64,000 nucleotides of DNA from Janthinobacterium lividum (GCF_023509035.1 NZ_CP075583.1:1612001-1676000); one strand, 5' to 3'; counted from the first letter of the stretch, positions 18,537 through 27,771 are shown. The notes: generated from the letters alone by a model not told the origin. Translations and numbers: made by a program.

Positions 18537-19907
18537 ATGGCAATACGCGAAAATTTCACCTATACGGATATGGATTTGTGGCTCAATGAAAAGCGCGTCA
18601 CGGAAATCGAATGCCTGGTCCCCGATTTGACGGGCGTGGCGCGCGGGAAGATCCTGCCGCGCGGGAAATTCACCCAGGAGCGCGGCATGCGCATCCCGGA
18701 AGCGGTACTGGGCATGACGGTGACGGGCAATTACCCGGTCGACGATGGCGGCTACGACCGCGCCATTTCCAGCACCGACCGCGACATGATTTTAAAGGCC
18801 GATCCCACCACCATCACCATGGTGCCGTGGGCCACTGACCCCACTGCGCAAGTCATCCACGACTGTTATTTTGCCGACGGCATGCTGGTCGATTTTGCTC
18901 CAAGATCTGTGTTGCGGCGCGTGCTGAAACTGTATGCGGACAAGGGTTGGAAGCCCGTGGTGGCGCCCGAACTGGAGTTTTACCTGACGGCGAAGAACAC
19001 GGATCCGGACCTGCCTTTGAAGCCGCCCATCGGGCGCAGCGGCCGGGCCGAGACCAGTCGCCAGGTGTACAGCATCGACGCCGTCAACGAGTTCGATCCG
19101 CTGTTCGAGGATATCTACGATTATTGCGAACTGATGAACCTTGACGTCGACACCCTGATCCACGAAATCGGCGCGGGGCAGATGGAAATCAACTTCCTGC
19201 ACGGCGATCCATTGGGCCTGGCCGACAAGGTCTTCTTCTTCAAGCGCACCCTGCGTGAAGCGGCCTTGAAACACGATATGTACGCCACCTTCATGGCCAA
19301 GCCGATGGCCGGCGAGCCGGGGTCCGCCATGCATGTGCACCAGAGCGTCGTCGATGCGAAGACGGGGCTGAATATCTTCAGCAACGAGGATGGATCGGCC
19401 GCGCCCATCTTCAAGCATTACATCGCGGGCTTGCAGCGCTACATGCCGTCGGCCATGGCCATCGTCGCGCCGTACGTGAACTCCTACCGCCGCATCGTGC
19501 GCCACACGGCGGCGCCCATCAACATCCAGTGGGGCCTGGACAACCGCACCGTGGGCTTCCGCGTGCCAGAGTCTGGCGTGCAGGACCGCCGCGTGGAAAA
19601 CCGCATCATCGGCGCCGACGCGAATCCCTACCTGGCCCTGGCCGTCACGCTGGCCTGCGGCTATCTCGGCATGACGGAGCAGCTGGAAGCGACGCCGATG
19701 ATGGTGGGCAGCGCCTACGACATGAAATTCGAACTGCCGCAAGGCTTGCCCGAGGCCCTGCAGTTGCTGCGCGCGGAAGACAAGCTGCGCACGGTGCTGG
19801 GCGAGCGCTTCATCGACGTGTATGCGGCTATCAAGGACCTGGAGCACCAGGAATTCATGACGGTCATCAGCCCGTGGGAGCGCGAGCACTTGTTATTGCA
19901 CGTTTAA
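18537..19907 (+). CDS. puuA: gamma-glutamylputrescine synthetase (glutamine synthetase family)
   Basis: It ligates glutamate to putrescine using ATP, the entry step of the pathway. The protein has 456 residues. Glutamine-synthetase features include the beta-grasp N-terminus (LVPDLTGVARGK), catalytic-domain metal-site words VVAPELEFYLT and GAGQMEINFLHGDPL, MHVHQSV, and the Arg-rich NRTVGFRVP. Absence of the GlnA adenylylation loop and membership of the polyamine block support PuuA/SpuB rather than GlnA. The start at 18537 follows GAGAGGGAAAC. Confidence 0.93.
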   Translation: MAIRENFTYTDMDLWLNEKRVTEIECLVPDLTGVARGKILPRGKFTQERGMRIPEAVLGMTVTGNYPVDDGGYDRAISSTDRDMILKADPTTITMVPWATDPTAQVIHDCYFADGMLVDFAPRSVLRRVLKLYADKGWKPVVAPELEFYLTAKNTDPDLPLKPPIGRSGRAETSRQVYSIDAVNEFDPLFEDIYDYCELMNLDVDTLIHEIGAGQMEINFLHGDPLGLADKVFFFKRTLREAALKHDMYATFMAKPMAGEPGSAMHVHQSVVDAKTGLNIFSNEDGSAAPIFKHYIAGLQRYMPSAMAIVAPYVNSYRRIVRHTAAPINIQWGLDNRTVGFRVPESGVQDRRVENRIIGADANPYLALAVTLACGYLGMTEQLEATPMMVGSAYDMKFELPQGLPEALQLLRAEDKLRTVLGERFIDVYAAIKDLEHQEFMTVISPWEREHLLLHV

Positions 19908-19918
19908 AAGGAGCACGC

Positions 19919-21379
19919 ATGAGCACAACAAACAATCCGCTGGCGCCGAGCGCCGCCCTGGTCGCCTCCGTGGCGCAGAAAAACGCGGCGCCGCAGGTAT
20001 ATGACACGTCGGCCATCCAGCAGATGGACTCGGCCCACTACCTGCATCCATTCACCGATTTCCAGGACCTGGCATCGAAAGGCGCCAGGGTGATGGTGCG
20101 CGGCGATGGCGTCTACCTGTGGGATAGCCAGGGCAAGAAAATCGTCGACGGCATGTCGGGCCTGTGGTGCGTGAACGTGGGTTATGGCCGCACGTCGATT
20201 TCGCAAGCCGTGTACCGGCAGATGGAGACGCTGCCCTTCTATAACAGCTTCTTTGGCACGACCAACGTGCCAGCCGCACAGCTGGCCGCCAAGCTGGCGC
20301 AAATTTCGCCGCCGCAGTTCCAGCACGTGTTCTTCACCAGTTCCGGCTCCGAAGGCAACGATACGAATTTGCGCATGGTGCGCCGCTACTGGGACATCCT
20401 TGGCTACAAGGAGCGCCACACCATCATCAGCCGCCACAACGCGTATCACGGCAGCACGGTGGCGGGGGCGTCGCTGGGGGGCATGGATGGCATGCATGCG
20501 CAGGGCGGCTTGCCGATACCCGGCATCGCGCACATCGGCCAGCCCAATTACCTGGAATCGGGCCACGGATTGACTCCCGAGGAATTCGGTGTAAAAGCGG
20601 CCGGCTGGCTGGAAGACAAAATCCTGGAAATCGGCGCCGACAAGGTGGCCGCCTTCATCGGCGAGCCGGTGCAGGGCGCCGGTGGCGTGATCATCCCGCC
20701 ATCGACCTACTGGCCCGAGATTCAGCGCATCTGCGACAAGCACGGCATTTTGCTCATCGCCGATGAAGTCATCTGCGGCTTCGGCCGCCTGGGGCGCTGG
20801 TTCGGCTCCGAACTGTTCGGCATCAAGCCGGACCTGATCACCTTTGCCAAGGGCGTCACCTCGGGCTATGTGCCCCTGGGCGGCGTGCTGGTGGGCAACA
20901 GGGTGGCCAAGGTGCTCATCGAGCAGGGCGGCGAATTCACGCACGGTTTCACGTATTCGGGCCATCCCGTGGCCTGCGCGGCCGCGCTGGAAAACATCCG
21001 CATCATCGAAGAAGAGCAGCTGGTGGCGAAGGTGGCCGACGATACGGGACCCTACCTGAAACAGTGCTTTGCCAGCCTGGGCGAACATCCGCTGGTCGGC
21101 TATGCGGACAGCTGCGGCCTGGTTGCGGGCCTGAACCTGGTGCGCAAGAAGGGCGCCACCGTGCACGAGAACGAGCTGTTCGACGAGAACCAGGGCGTGG
21201 GCATGATCTGCCGCGGCCACATGTTCGACAATGGCGTCATCATGCGCGCCGTGGGCGAACGCATGATCGTCGCCCCGCCGCTGGTCATGACGCGCGCGCA
21301 GATCGATGAAATGGTGGGCTTGATACGGGTGTGCCTGGACAAGACCCATGCGGACGTGCAGGCGAAGGGCTGGGTGTAG
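19919..21379 (+). CDS. spuC: putrescine-pyruvate aminotransferase (class III, PLP)
   Basis: This class III aminotransferase converts putrescine, or a related diamine, to an aminoaldehyde with pyruvate as acceptor. The protein has 486 residues. The PLP Schiff-base lysine is Lys311 in TFAKGVTSGY, the phosphate-binding SSGSEGNDTN and the cofactor Asp in IADEVICGFGR are clear. AGGAG at 19909-19913 sets the start. It directly follows puuA (11 bases), so the cell would have both the gamma-glutamyl and the transaminase routes for putrescine. A terminator follows. Confidence 0.92.
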   Translation: MSTTNNPLAPSAALVASVAQKNAAPQVYDTSAIQQMDSAHYLHPFTDFQDLASKGARVMVRGDGVYLWDSQGKKIVDGMSGLWCVNVGYGRTSISQAVYRQMETLPFYNSFFGTTNVPAAQLAAKLAQISPPQFQHVFFTSSGSEGNDTNLRMVRRYWDILGYKERHTIISRHNAYHGSTVAGASLGGMDGMHAQGGLPIPGIAHIGQPNYLESGHGLTPEEFGVKAAGWLEDKILEIGADKVAAFIGEPVQGAGGVIIPPSTYWPEIQRICDKHGILLIADEVICGFGRLGRWFGSELFGIKPDLITFAKGVTSGYVPLGGVLVGNRVAKVLIEQGGEFTHGFTYSGHPVACAAALENIRIIEEEQLVAKVADDTGPYLKQCFASLGEHPLVGYADSCGLVAGLNLVRKKGATVHENELFDENQGVGMICRGHMFDNGVIMRAVGERMIVAPPLVMTRAQIDEMVGLIRVCLDKTHADVQAKGWV

Positions 21380-21453
21380 GTTTTTGCCCCATTTTGCCGC
21401 CATCTGCGCATTTTTTGGACCGCAATGGCGGCAGTTCCGCTAAACTTCCATCT

Positions 21454-21480
21454 TGGCCGCTACTACAGCGGCCAGTTTTT
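21454..21480 (+). terminator. Rho-independent terminator between spuC and potG
   Basis: TGGCCGCT at 21454-21461 pairs perfectly with AGCGGCCA at 21467-21474 around a five-base loop, followed by GTTTTT. It separates the catabolic genes from the transporter genes, 36 bases before potG. Confidence 0.85.
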
Positions 21481-21516
21481 CATTTTGACACCCACTTACC
21501 CTGAAGCCACCCACAC

Positions 21517-22665
21517 ATGACGATAGCAACACCAGCCGCGTCGGCCAACGACGCCCCAGCGCCTTTCTTGCTGATTGATCAACTGGTCAAGGAATTCGAT
21601 GGCGTGAGCGCCGTCAATGATATTTCCGTGACGATCAACAAGGGCGAGATCTTCGCCCTGCTGGGCAGTTCAGGTTGCGGCAAGTCGACCCTGCTGCGCA
21701 TGCTGGCCGGTTTCGAGACGCCGACGTCGGGGCGCATCGCCCTGGCGGGCAACAGCATCGTCGATGTGCCGCCGCACCAGCGGCCGATCAACATGATGTT
21801 CCAGTCGTACGCGCTGTTCCCCCATCTGTCCGTGTGGGACAACATTGCCTTCGGCCTGCGCCGCGACGGCTTGCCGAAAGCGGAAGTGGCGGCGCGGGTC
21901 GAGCAGATGCTGGCGCTGGTGCAGCTGGGCCAATACGCGAAGCGCAAGCCGCACCAGCTGTCGGGCGGGCAGCAGCAGCGCGTGGCGCTGGCGCGCAGCC
22001 TGGCCAAGCGGCCGCAATTGCTGCTGCTCGACGAACCGCTGGGCGCGCTCGACAAGAAACTGCGCGAACGCACGCAGATGGAACTGGTGAACATCATCGA
22101 GCAGGTGGGCGTGACCTGCGTGATGGTCACGCACGACCAGGACGAGGCGATGAGCATGGCCACGCGCATCGCCGTCATGAGTGAAGGGCGCATCCTGCAG
22201 GTGGGCGCGCCCGGCGAAATCTACGAGACGCCGAACTGCCGTTTTGTGGCCGACTTCATCGGCAGCGTCAACCTGTTCGACGGCAGCATCACGCAGGACG
22301 AACCGGATCACGTGGTGATCGCCACGCCCGATGGCGAACACTATGTCTCGCACGGCATCACGGGCAACCTGGGCATGGATGTCTCGGTAGCCGTGCGCCC
22401 CGAAAAAATCGGCATCCAGATCGAGCCACCTGCTTTGGAAGAGCGCGCGTCGCCAGCGGAACATGGCTACAACTGCGCCCAGGGCGTGATCGTCGCCATG
22501 GCATATTTTGGCAATGAAACCAGTTACCATGTGCGCCTCGACAGCGGCACGGTGGTGAAAGTCTCGCGCACCAACGCGGCCCGCCACGACGCCGCGCGCC
22601 TCGAGCGCGAGCAGCGCGTGTGGCTGTGGTGGGATGGCGCCGACATCGTCGTGCTGACCAGCTGA
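21517..22665 (+). CDS. potG: putrescine/polyamine ABC transporter ATP-binding protein
   Basis: This is the ATPase subunit of a PotFGHI-type importer, with 382 residues. It shows Walker A GSSGCGKST (50-58), signature LSGGQQQR (148-155), Walker B LLLLDEP (168-174), and a C-terminal TOBE-type regulatory domain with SVAVRPEKIGI. The ribosome site is weak and the gene follows a strong terminator, so its own promoter must lie close or read-through is used. The expected binding-protein gene (potF or spuD/spuE) is absent on either side. Confidence 0.92.
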   Translation: MTIATPAASANDAPAPFLLIDQLVKEFDGVSAVNDISVTINKGEIFALLGSSGCGKSTLLRMLAGFETPTSGRIALAGNSIVDVPPHQRPINMMFQSYALFPHLSVWDNIAFGLRRDGLPKAEVAARVEQMLALVQLGQYAKRKPHQLSGGQQQRVALARSLAKRPQLLLLDEPLGALDKKLRERTQMELVNIIEQVGVTCVMVTHDQDEAMSMATRIAVMSEGRILQVGAPGEIYETPNCRFVADFIGSVNLFDGSITQDEPDHVVIATPDGEHYVSHGITGNLGMDVSVAVRPEKIGIQIEPPALEERASPAEHGYNCAQGVIVAMAYFGNETSYHVRLDSGTVVKVSRTNAARHDAARLEREQRVWLWWDGADIVVLTS

Positions 22666-22672
22666 GGCCATC

Positions 22673-23602
22673 ATGACGCCCATTTTGCAATCGCTGCGTA
22701 ACCTTGTCACCCTGCGCTGGGTCACTGGGCGCAACGCCGTCATCGCCGTGCCTTCGCTGTTCCTCGCGGCCGCTTTTCTGGTTCCCTTCCTGATCGTGCT
22801 GCGCATCAGCCTGTCCGACATGGACACGGCGGGCAGTCCGTTCGGTGGCTTGCTGTCGTACGTCGACGGCATCGTCGTGCTGAAGGTCAAAATCGCCAAC
22901 TACCTGTTCATCGCCGCCGATGAACTGTATTTGCTCACCTATCTCAGTTCCTTGAAATATGCGGCGATCACCACCGCCATCTGTCTGTTCATCGGCTACC
23001 CGTTCGCCTACTTCATGGCGCGCGCCAAACCCTCGATCCGCCCCGTGCTGATGATGCTGGTGATGCTGCCGTTCTGGACCTCCTTCCTGCTGCGCGTGTA
23101 TGCGTGGAAGGGCATCCTGGCCAACCACGGCTTGCTCAACGACCTGCTGATCGCGCTGGGCGTCGTGCAGGAACCGCTGCACATGATGAACACCTCGTTT
23201 TCGCTGGTGGTCGGCATGGTGTACGCCTATCTGCCCTTCATGATCCTGCCCCTGTATGCGAATCTGGTGAAAATGGACATGCGCTATCTGGAAGCGGCGG
23301 CCGACCTGGGCGCCACCCCTTTGCAAGCGTTCTGGCGCATCACCGTGCCGCTGTCAAAGTCGGGCATCATCGCCGGCGCCATGCTGGTGTTCATTCCGTC
23401 CGTGGGCGAATACGTGATTCCCGAGCTGCTGGGCGGCCCGGAAACCTTGATGATCGGCCGCGTGCTGTGGGATGAATATTTCACCAATAACGACTGGGCC
23501 ATGGCTTCGTCGGTGACGGTGCTGGTGGTCTTGCTGATCCTCGTGCCGATGGCCATTTTTAACAAATACAAGACGGACCAGGACGCGGAGGAGCGCACAT
23601 GA
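22673..23602 (+). CDS. potH: putrescine/polyamine ABC transporter permease 1
   Basis: This inner-membrane permease of 309 residues has about six transmembrane helices. The coupling-helix motif is EAAADLGATPLQAFWRITVP, and the ending GEYVIPELLGGPETLMIGR is typical of PotB/PotH. It lies seven bases after potG and overlaps potI by four bases (ATGA). Confidence 0.92.
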   Translation: MTPILQSLRNLVTLRWVTGRNAVIAVPSLFLAAAFLVPFLIVLRISLSDMDTAGSPFGGLLSYVDGIVVLKVKIANYLFIAADELYLLTYLSSLKYAAITTAICLFIGYPFAYFMARAKPSIRPVLMMLVMLPFWTSFLLRVYAWKGILANHGLLNDLLIALGVVQEPLHMMNTSFSLVVGMVYAYLPFMILPLYANLVKMDMRYLEAAADLGATPLQAFWRITVPLSKSGIIAGAMLVFIPSVGEYVIPELLGGPETLMIGRVLWDEYFTNNDWAMASSVTVLVVLLILVPMAIFNKYKTDQDAEERT

Positions 23603-24444
23603 ACGGACCTACCTTCCTGCAGCGCTGGTTCGGGCGCGGCTGGCTCTCGCTGGGCTATCTGTTCCTCTACCTGCCCATCATCGTGCTGATCGTCTTCTCG
23701 TTCAACAGCTCGCGCCAGGACATGGTGTGGAGCGGCTTTTCGCTGCGCTGGTACAGCGAGTTGATGAGCGATACGGAAATCATCTCGGGCTTCGGTTTGT
23801 CCTTGAAGATCGCCTTCATGTCGGCCACATCGTCTGTCATCCTGGGCACGTTTGCCGCTTTCGCCTTGAGCAGCTACCAGCGCTTCCGTGGCCGCACGCT
23901 GTTTTCCGCCATGGTCAGCGCGCCTTTGGTGATGCCGGAAGTGATCATCGGCCTGTCGCTGCTGCTGATGCTGGTGTCCATGCAAAAAGTCTTCGGTTTC
24001 CCCGAGCGCGGCGTGCTGACCATCTGGCTCGGCCACACCTTGCTGGGCATGGCGTATGCGGCCGTGGTGGTGCAGTCGCGCCTGCAGGAGATGAGCAAGT
24101 CGCTGGCCGAAGCGGCGATGGACCTGGGCTGCCGCGCGCACCAGGTGTTCTTCCTCGTCACCCTGCCGAACATCACGCAGGCGCTGGCCTCTGCCTGGCT
24201 GCTGACATTCACCCTGTCGCTCGATGACGTGGTGCTGTCGGCCTTCCTGTCCGGCCCCGGTTCGACGACGATGCCGCTGGTGATCTTCTCGCGCGCGCGC
24301 CTGGGGCTCGATCCGCGCGTCAATGCCATCGCCGCGCTGACCATCCTGGTGGTGACGCTCGCCGTGATCGCGTATGCCGTGATGCTGGCGCGCGCCGACC
24401 GGAAACGCCGCAAGCAGATGTCTGCGGCCTATTCGGCAGACTAG
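23599..24444 (+). CDS. potI: putrescine/polyamine ABC transporter permease 2
   Basis: This is the second permease subunit, of 281 residues, with about six helices. The coupling motif reads EAAMDLGCRAHQVFFLVTLP, and SLDDVVLSAFLSGPGSTTMP is typical of PotC/PotI. The start overlaps the potH stop by four bases. The last gene of the block, puuC, follows 36 bases later. Confidence 0.92.
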   Translation: MNGPTFLQRWFGRGWLSLGYLFLYLPIIVLIVFSFNSSRQDMVWSGFSLRWYSELMSDTEIISGFGLSLKIAFMSATSSVILGTFAAFALSSYQRFRGRTLFSAMVSAPLVMPEVIIGLSLLLMLVSMQKVFGFPERGVLTIWLGHTLLGMAYAAVVVQSRLQEMSKSLAEAAMDLGCRAHQVFFLVTLPNITQALASAWLLTFTLSLDDVVLSAFLSGPGSTTMPLVIFSRARLGLDPRVNAIAALTILVVTLAVIAYAVMLARADRKRRKQMSAAYSAD

Positions 24445-24480
24445 GAGTAAGCTGGCGTTTTCACCTTGCAGGAGACGACC

Positions 24481-25968
24481 ATGACGGAAAACACCAGTTG
24501 GCATGCGCGGGCCGCAGCGCTCACGATCGATGGACGCGCCTTCATCAACGGCGAGCGCGCCTGGGCCAGGTCCGGCCAGACTTTCGACAATCTGTCGCCC
24601 ATCGATGGGCGCCTGCTGGGGCAAGTGGCCCGCTGCGATAGTGCGGACGTGGACACGGCCGTGCAGGCCGCCCGTGCCGCTTTTGACGACGGCCGTTGGG
24701 CAGGCAAGTCGCCCGCGCAGCGCAAGCGCGTGCTGATCAAGTTTGCCGACCTGGTGCAGAAATACGGCCCCGAGCTGGCCTTGCTGGAAACCCTGGACAT
24801 GGGTAAGCCGATCAAGTATAGCCAGAGCGTGGACGTGGGCGCCACGGCCAACTGCCTGCGCTGGTATGGCGAGGCGATCGACAAGGTTTACGATGAAATC
24901 GCGCCTACCCCGGCCAACAGCCTGGCCCTGATCACGCGCGAACCGGTGGGTGTCGTTGCCGCCATCGTGCCGTGGAACTACCCGATGATCATGGCCGCCT
25001 GGAAGATCGCACCAGCCCTCGCGGCCGGCAACAGCGTGATATTGAAACCGTCTGAAAAATCACCGCTTACGGCACTGCGCCTGGCCGACATCGCGCTGGA
25101 AGCGGGCTTGCCGGCCGGCGTCTTCAACGTGCTGCCAGGCTACGGTAACGAGGCCGGCGCCGCTCTGGCGTTGCACGTGGATGTCGATTGCATCGGCTTT
25201 ACGGGTTCCACGCGCACGGGAAAATTGATCGTGCAGATGGCGGGCCAGTCGAATTTGAAACGGGCGTGGACGGAATTGGGCGGCAAGTCCGCCAATATCG
25301 TCTGCGCCGATTGCCCGGACCTGGACAAGGCCGTGGCGGCTGCCGTCGGTTCCATCTTTTTCAACCAGGGCGAAAGCTGCAACGCGCCCTCGCGTCTGTT
25401 CGTGGAAGAATCGATCAAGGAAGAATTTCTGGCCAAGGCATTGGCCATGCTGCCCCGTTTCCAGCCCGGTGACCCGCTCGACGAAGCCACCGTCATGGGC
25501 GCCATCGTCGACGCCACGCAGATGAACACCGTCATGGGCTATATCGCGGCCGGCAAGAACGAAGGCGCACAGCTGCTCGGCGGCGGCGAGGCCGTGCGTC
25601 TTGAGACGGGCGGCTATTACGTGCAGCCGACCATCTTTGGCGTGGACGCCGGCATGACGATTGCGCGCGAAGAGATCTTCGGCCCTGTGCTGTCCGTGCT
25701 GGGCTTTACGGATATCGCCGAGGCCATCAAACAGGCCAACGCCACGCCGTACGGCTTGCAGGCGGCCGTGTGGACGTCCGACATTAGCAAGGCCATCCAG
25801 ACGGCGCGCGCCCTGCGTGCCGGCACCGTGCACGTCAACCAGTACGACGGCGACGACATCACCGTGCCGTTCGGCGGCTACAAGCAGTCGGGCAACGGGC
25901 GTGACAAGTCGCTGCACGCGCTGGACAAGTACACGGAGCTGAAGACGACGTGGATACAAGTGGGTTAA
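24481..25968 (+). CDS. puuC: gamma-glutamyl-gamma-aminobutyraldehyde dehydrogenase (ALDH family)
   Basis: It oxidises the aldehyde made from gamma-glutamylputrescine, or from putrescine by SpuC, with NAD(P). The protein has 495 residues, normal for the family. The catalytic base is Glu265 in ELGGKSAN and the nucleophile is Cys300 in NQGESCNAPSR. The cofactor-site words PWNYPMIMAAWK and GFTGSTRTG are present. AGGAGA at 24470-24475 sets the start. An AT-rich hairpin closes the block downstream. Confidence 0.92.
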   Translation: MTENTSWHARAAALTIDGRAFINGERAWARSGQTFDNLSPIDGRLLGQVARCDSADVDTAVQAARAAFDDGRWAGKSPAQRKRVLIKFADLVQKYGPELALLETLDMGKPIKYSQSVDVGATANCLRWYGEAIDKVYDEIAPTPANSLALITREPVGVVAAIVPWNYPMIMAAWKIAPALAAGNSVILKPSEKSPLTALRLADIALEAGLPAGVFNVLPGYGNEAGAALALHVDVDCIGFTGSTRTGKLIVQMAGQSNLKRAWTELGGKSANIVCADCPDLDKAVAAAVGSIFFNQGESCNAPSRLFVEESIKEEFLAKALAMLPRFQPGDPLDEATVMGAIVDATQMNTVMGYIAAGKNEGAQLLGGGEAVRLETGGYYVQPTIFGVDAGMTIAREEIFGPVLSVLGFTDIAEAIKQANATPYGLQAAVWTSDISKAIQTARALRAGTVHVNQYDGDDITVPFGGYKQSGNGRDKSLHALDKYTELKTTWIQVG

Positions 25969-25981
25969 TTTGCTTATGGAA

Positions 25982-26046
25982 CTTAAAAGGACTATTTAAG
26001 GCTGTTGATGGCTTGAAATAGTTCTTTTAAGGTCTATTTATTTTTT
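25982..26046 (+). terminator. AT-rich hairpin terminator after puuC
   Basis: A 16-base arm at 25982-25997 pairs with 26016-26031, with one G-U pair and an 18-base loop. A T-rich tract (TTTATTTTTT) follows to 26046. The AT-richness stands out and continues to the hipA start, marking the edge of the toxin-antitoxin unit. Confidence 0.6.
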
Positions 26047-26084
26047 CGTGGCGCTGTGGCTGCTGAAATTTGGATCGTATAAGT

Positions 26085-26116
26085 GCTAATTTAAGGATAA
26101 ACTGAACACAATTAGC
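26085..26116. promoter_or_regulatory. inverted repeat upstream of hipA-like gene
   Basis: GCTAATT at 26085-26091 is inverted as AATTAGC at 26110-26116. It is flanked by two TATAAG words at 26078-26083 and 26120-26125 and by GGATC/GATCC at 26072-26076 and 26125-26129. This nested symmetry, 26 bases before the start codon, looks like an operator for the HTH partner. Function is inferred. Confidence 0.45.
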
Positions 26117-26141
26117 TACTATAAGATCCAGTGGAGCCGCC

Positions 26142-27434
26142 ATGCAGTGCCATTTTCAAATTTTTCATGATGATGCGTGGCACGATTGCGCATCGCTGAC
26201 TTTGCTTGAACCTGCAGGCGGCAATCCACGTACCGGTGCCCTGTTCGAGTATGACCTCGACTATGCTTTCTTCAAGCTTGAGAGTGGACCCGTCTCGCTG
26301 CGTTTTCCCGTCACGGCAGAGATGCAGAAGTTGGCGCAATGGCCAGCCTTTATCTTTGACCTGATTCCCCAGGGAAGCGGACGGACATATCTGCTTGGGC
26401 AGCTTCAACAGGCCGATGGTCCGGCTGCCGACTTTGCGCTGGCGTGTGCCGGCGCATTCAATCCCGTCGGGCGCGTGCGCATCGCCGAGGCCGTGCAGTA
26501 CTACGCACAACATATGAATCGCCACGACAAGGGCAAGCCGCTGCCCGGCTTTTCATTGGACGAGATCATAGGTCGCGGCGATGCCTTCAATGAGCGCATG
26601 CTGATGCATGGCATGCTGGCCGCCGGCAGCCTGGGGGTGCAAGGAGCGGCGCCAAAATATCTGCTGACCACCGACCATGCTGGTCTCTGGCATGCCGATA
26701 GCGCCCTGGCGGACCAGTACGCGGCTGCGCATTTCATCGTCAAGCGTCCGCGCGGAAAGACCGCCAGCGACGCCAAGGTATTGAGAAATGAAGCCGCGTA
26801 CATGACTGTGGCGCGCGCGGTGGGCTTGCGCACCGAAGGCCAGCTGCGCTACCAGGACGATACCTTGTTCATTCCCCGTTTTGACCGCCGCATCCGGGAT
26901 GGAAAAGTGCTGCGACTGCATCAGGAAAGCGCCGCTTCGCTGGCAGCTATCGTTGGCTTTGAAGCCACGCCCAGCCAGTTCGTGCTATTGCAGGCGCTGC
27001 GCGCCGTCGTCAGCGACAAGACTGCGGAAACCATTGAATTTCTCAAACGCGATATATTGAACCTGGCCATGCGCAATACCGATAATCACGCACGCAATAC
27101 GGCGGTACAGCAAGTTGGTGCCGAGGTGCGCCTCACGCCGCTGTTCGATTTTGCGCCGATGTACCTGGACCCGGATGGCATACCACGCGCGGCGCGCTGG
27201 TATCACCCGGATACAAAAAACGAGCTGCATGACTGGACGACGATACTGGCTACGATCGGCATGCCGGACATGGAGCACCAGCAGGTTCGCCTCGCGCTAT
27301 ACGGATTTGCCCAGCAACTGGCGGCGCTGGAACAGCATATGCAGGAGGCAGGCGTGGATGATGACATCATTGCTTTCCTCCGGCCACATATCGCCGGGCA
27401 GATCGAACAGCTCAAGGCATTGGGAGAGCACTGA
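26142..27434 (+). CDS. HipA-family serine/threonine kinase toxin
   Basis: HipA kinases phosphorylate aminoacyl-tRNA synthetases or other translation targets and cause growth arrest. The protein has 430 residues. A Gly/Ser loop lies at about 161-172 (AGSLGVQGAAPK). The kinase catalytic loop reads NTDNHARN, with catalytic Asp314 and Asn319. The metal-binding DFAPM follows with Asp336, and a probable ATP-site lysine is in HFIVKRPRG (Lys201). GGAG at 26133-26136 sets the start. The kinase gene comes first and the HTH gene second, one base apart, the reverse of classical hipBA. The target is unknown. Confidence 0.88.
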   Translation: MQCHFQIFHDDAWHDCASLTLLEPAGGNPRTGALFEYDLDYAFFKLESGPVSLRFPVTAEMQKLAQWPAFIFDLIPQGSGRTYLLGQLQQADGPAADFALACAGAFNPVGRVRIAEAVQYYAQHMNRHDKGKPLPGFSLDEIIGRGDAFNERMLMHGMLAAGSLGVQGAAPKYLLTTDHAGLWHADSALADQYAAAHFIVKRPRGKTASDAKVLRNEAAYMTVARAVGLRTEGQLRYQDDTLFIPRFDRRIRDGKVLRLHQESAASLAAIVGFEATPSQFVLLQALRAVVSDKTAETIEFLKRDILNLAMRNTDNHARNTAVQQVGAEVRLTPLFDFAPMYLDPDGIPRAARWYHPDTKNELHDWTTILATIGMPDMEHQQVRLALYGFAQQLAALEQHMQEAGVDDDIIAFLRPHIAGQIEQLKALGEH

Positions 27435-27435
27435 C

Positions 27436-27765
27436 ATGGCGCGTACGAAAAAGACCGTTGACAAGGAAGAGTTGCGGCAGCGCAGGGCTGTGCTTTACGA
27501 AGCCATTGAAGCAGGAGCCGTCACGCTACAGCACGCCGTCAAGGAAATGCGCGCCATCTCGCGTATGACGCAGGCAGAGTTTGCGACGCACCGGGGCGTG
27601 AGCACGAAGGTCATCAAGGAGATCGAGAGTGGAAAGGGCAATCCGACCATCCAGACGCTGAACCGTATCGGCCAGTTCTTTGGCCTGGAGGTGGCCTTTG
27701 TACGGACAGAAACGCTGCGCGAAAAAATCGCCCTGGCGAGTACCGGGGCGATATCGCCTCAATAG
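27436..27765 (+). CDS. XRE-family HTH antitoxin (HipB-like)
   Basis: This is a small DNA-binding protein of 109 residues, likely the antitoxin and autorepressor of the upstream kinase. A basic N-terminal extension of about 40 residues (MARTKKTVDKEE) precedes a helix-turn-helix domain (about 48-98) with MTQAEFATHRGVSTKVIKEIE and NPTIQTLNRIGQFFGLE. It starts one base after the kinase stop. It ends six bases from panB, tail-to-tail, with no terminator seen. Confidence 0.85.
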   Translation: MARTKKTVDKEELRQRRAVLYEAIEAGAVTLQHAVKEMRAISRMTQAEFATHRGVSTKVIKEIESGKGNPTIQTLNRIGQFFGLEVAFVRTETLREKIALASTGAISPQ

Positions 27766-27771
27766 ACTACA

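Noticed and set aside
19904..21403. 499-codon open frame opposite spuC
   Set aside because: Antisense shadow covering almost exactly the aminotransferase gene, with no motif and composition typical of reverse-complement codons.
21485..21490. Perfect -35 hexamer TTGACA before potG
   Set aside because: The -10 would have to lie at about 21508, directly before the start codon at 21517, and no TATAAT-like sequence is there.
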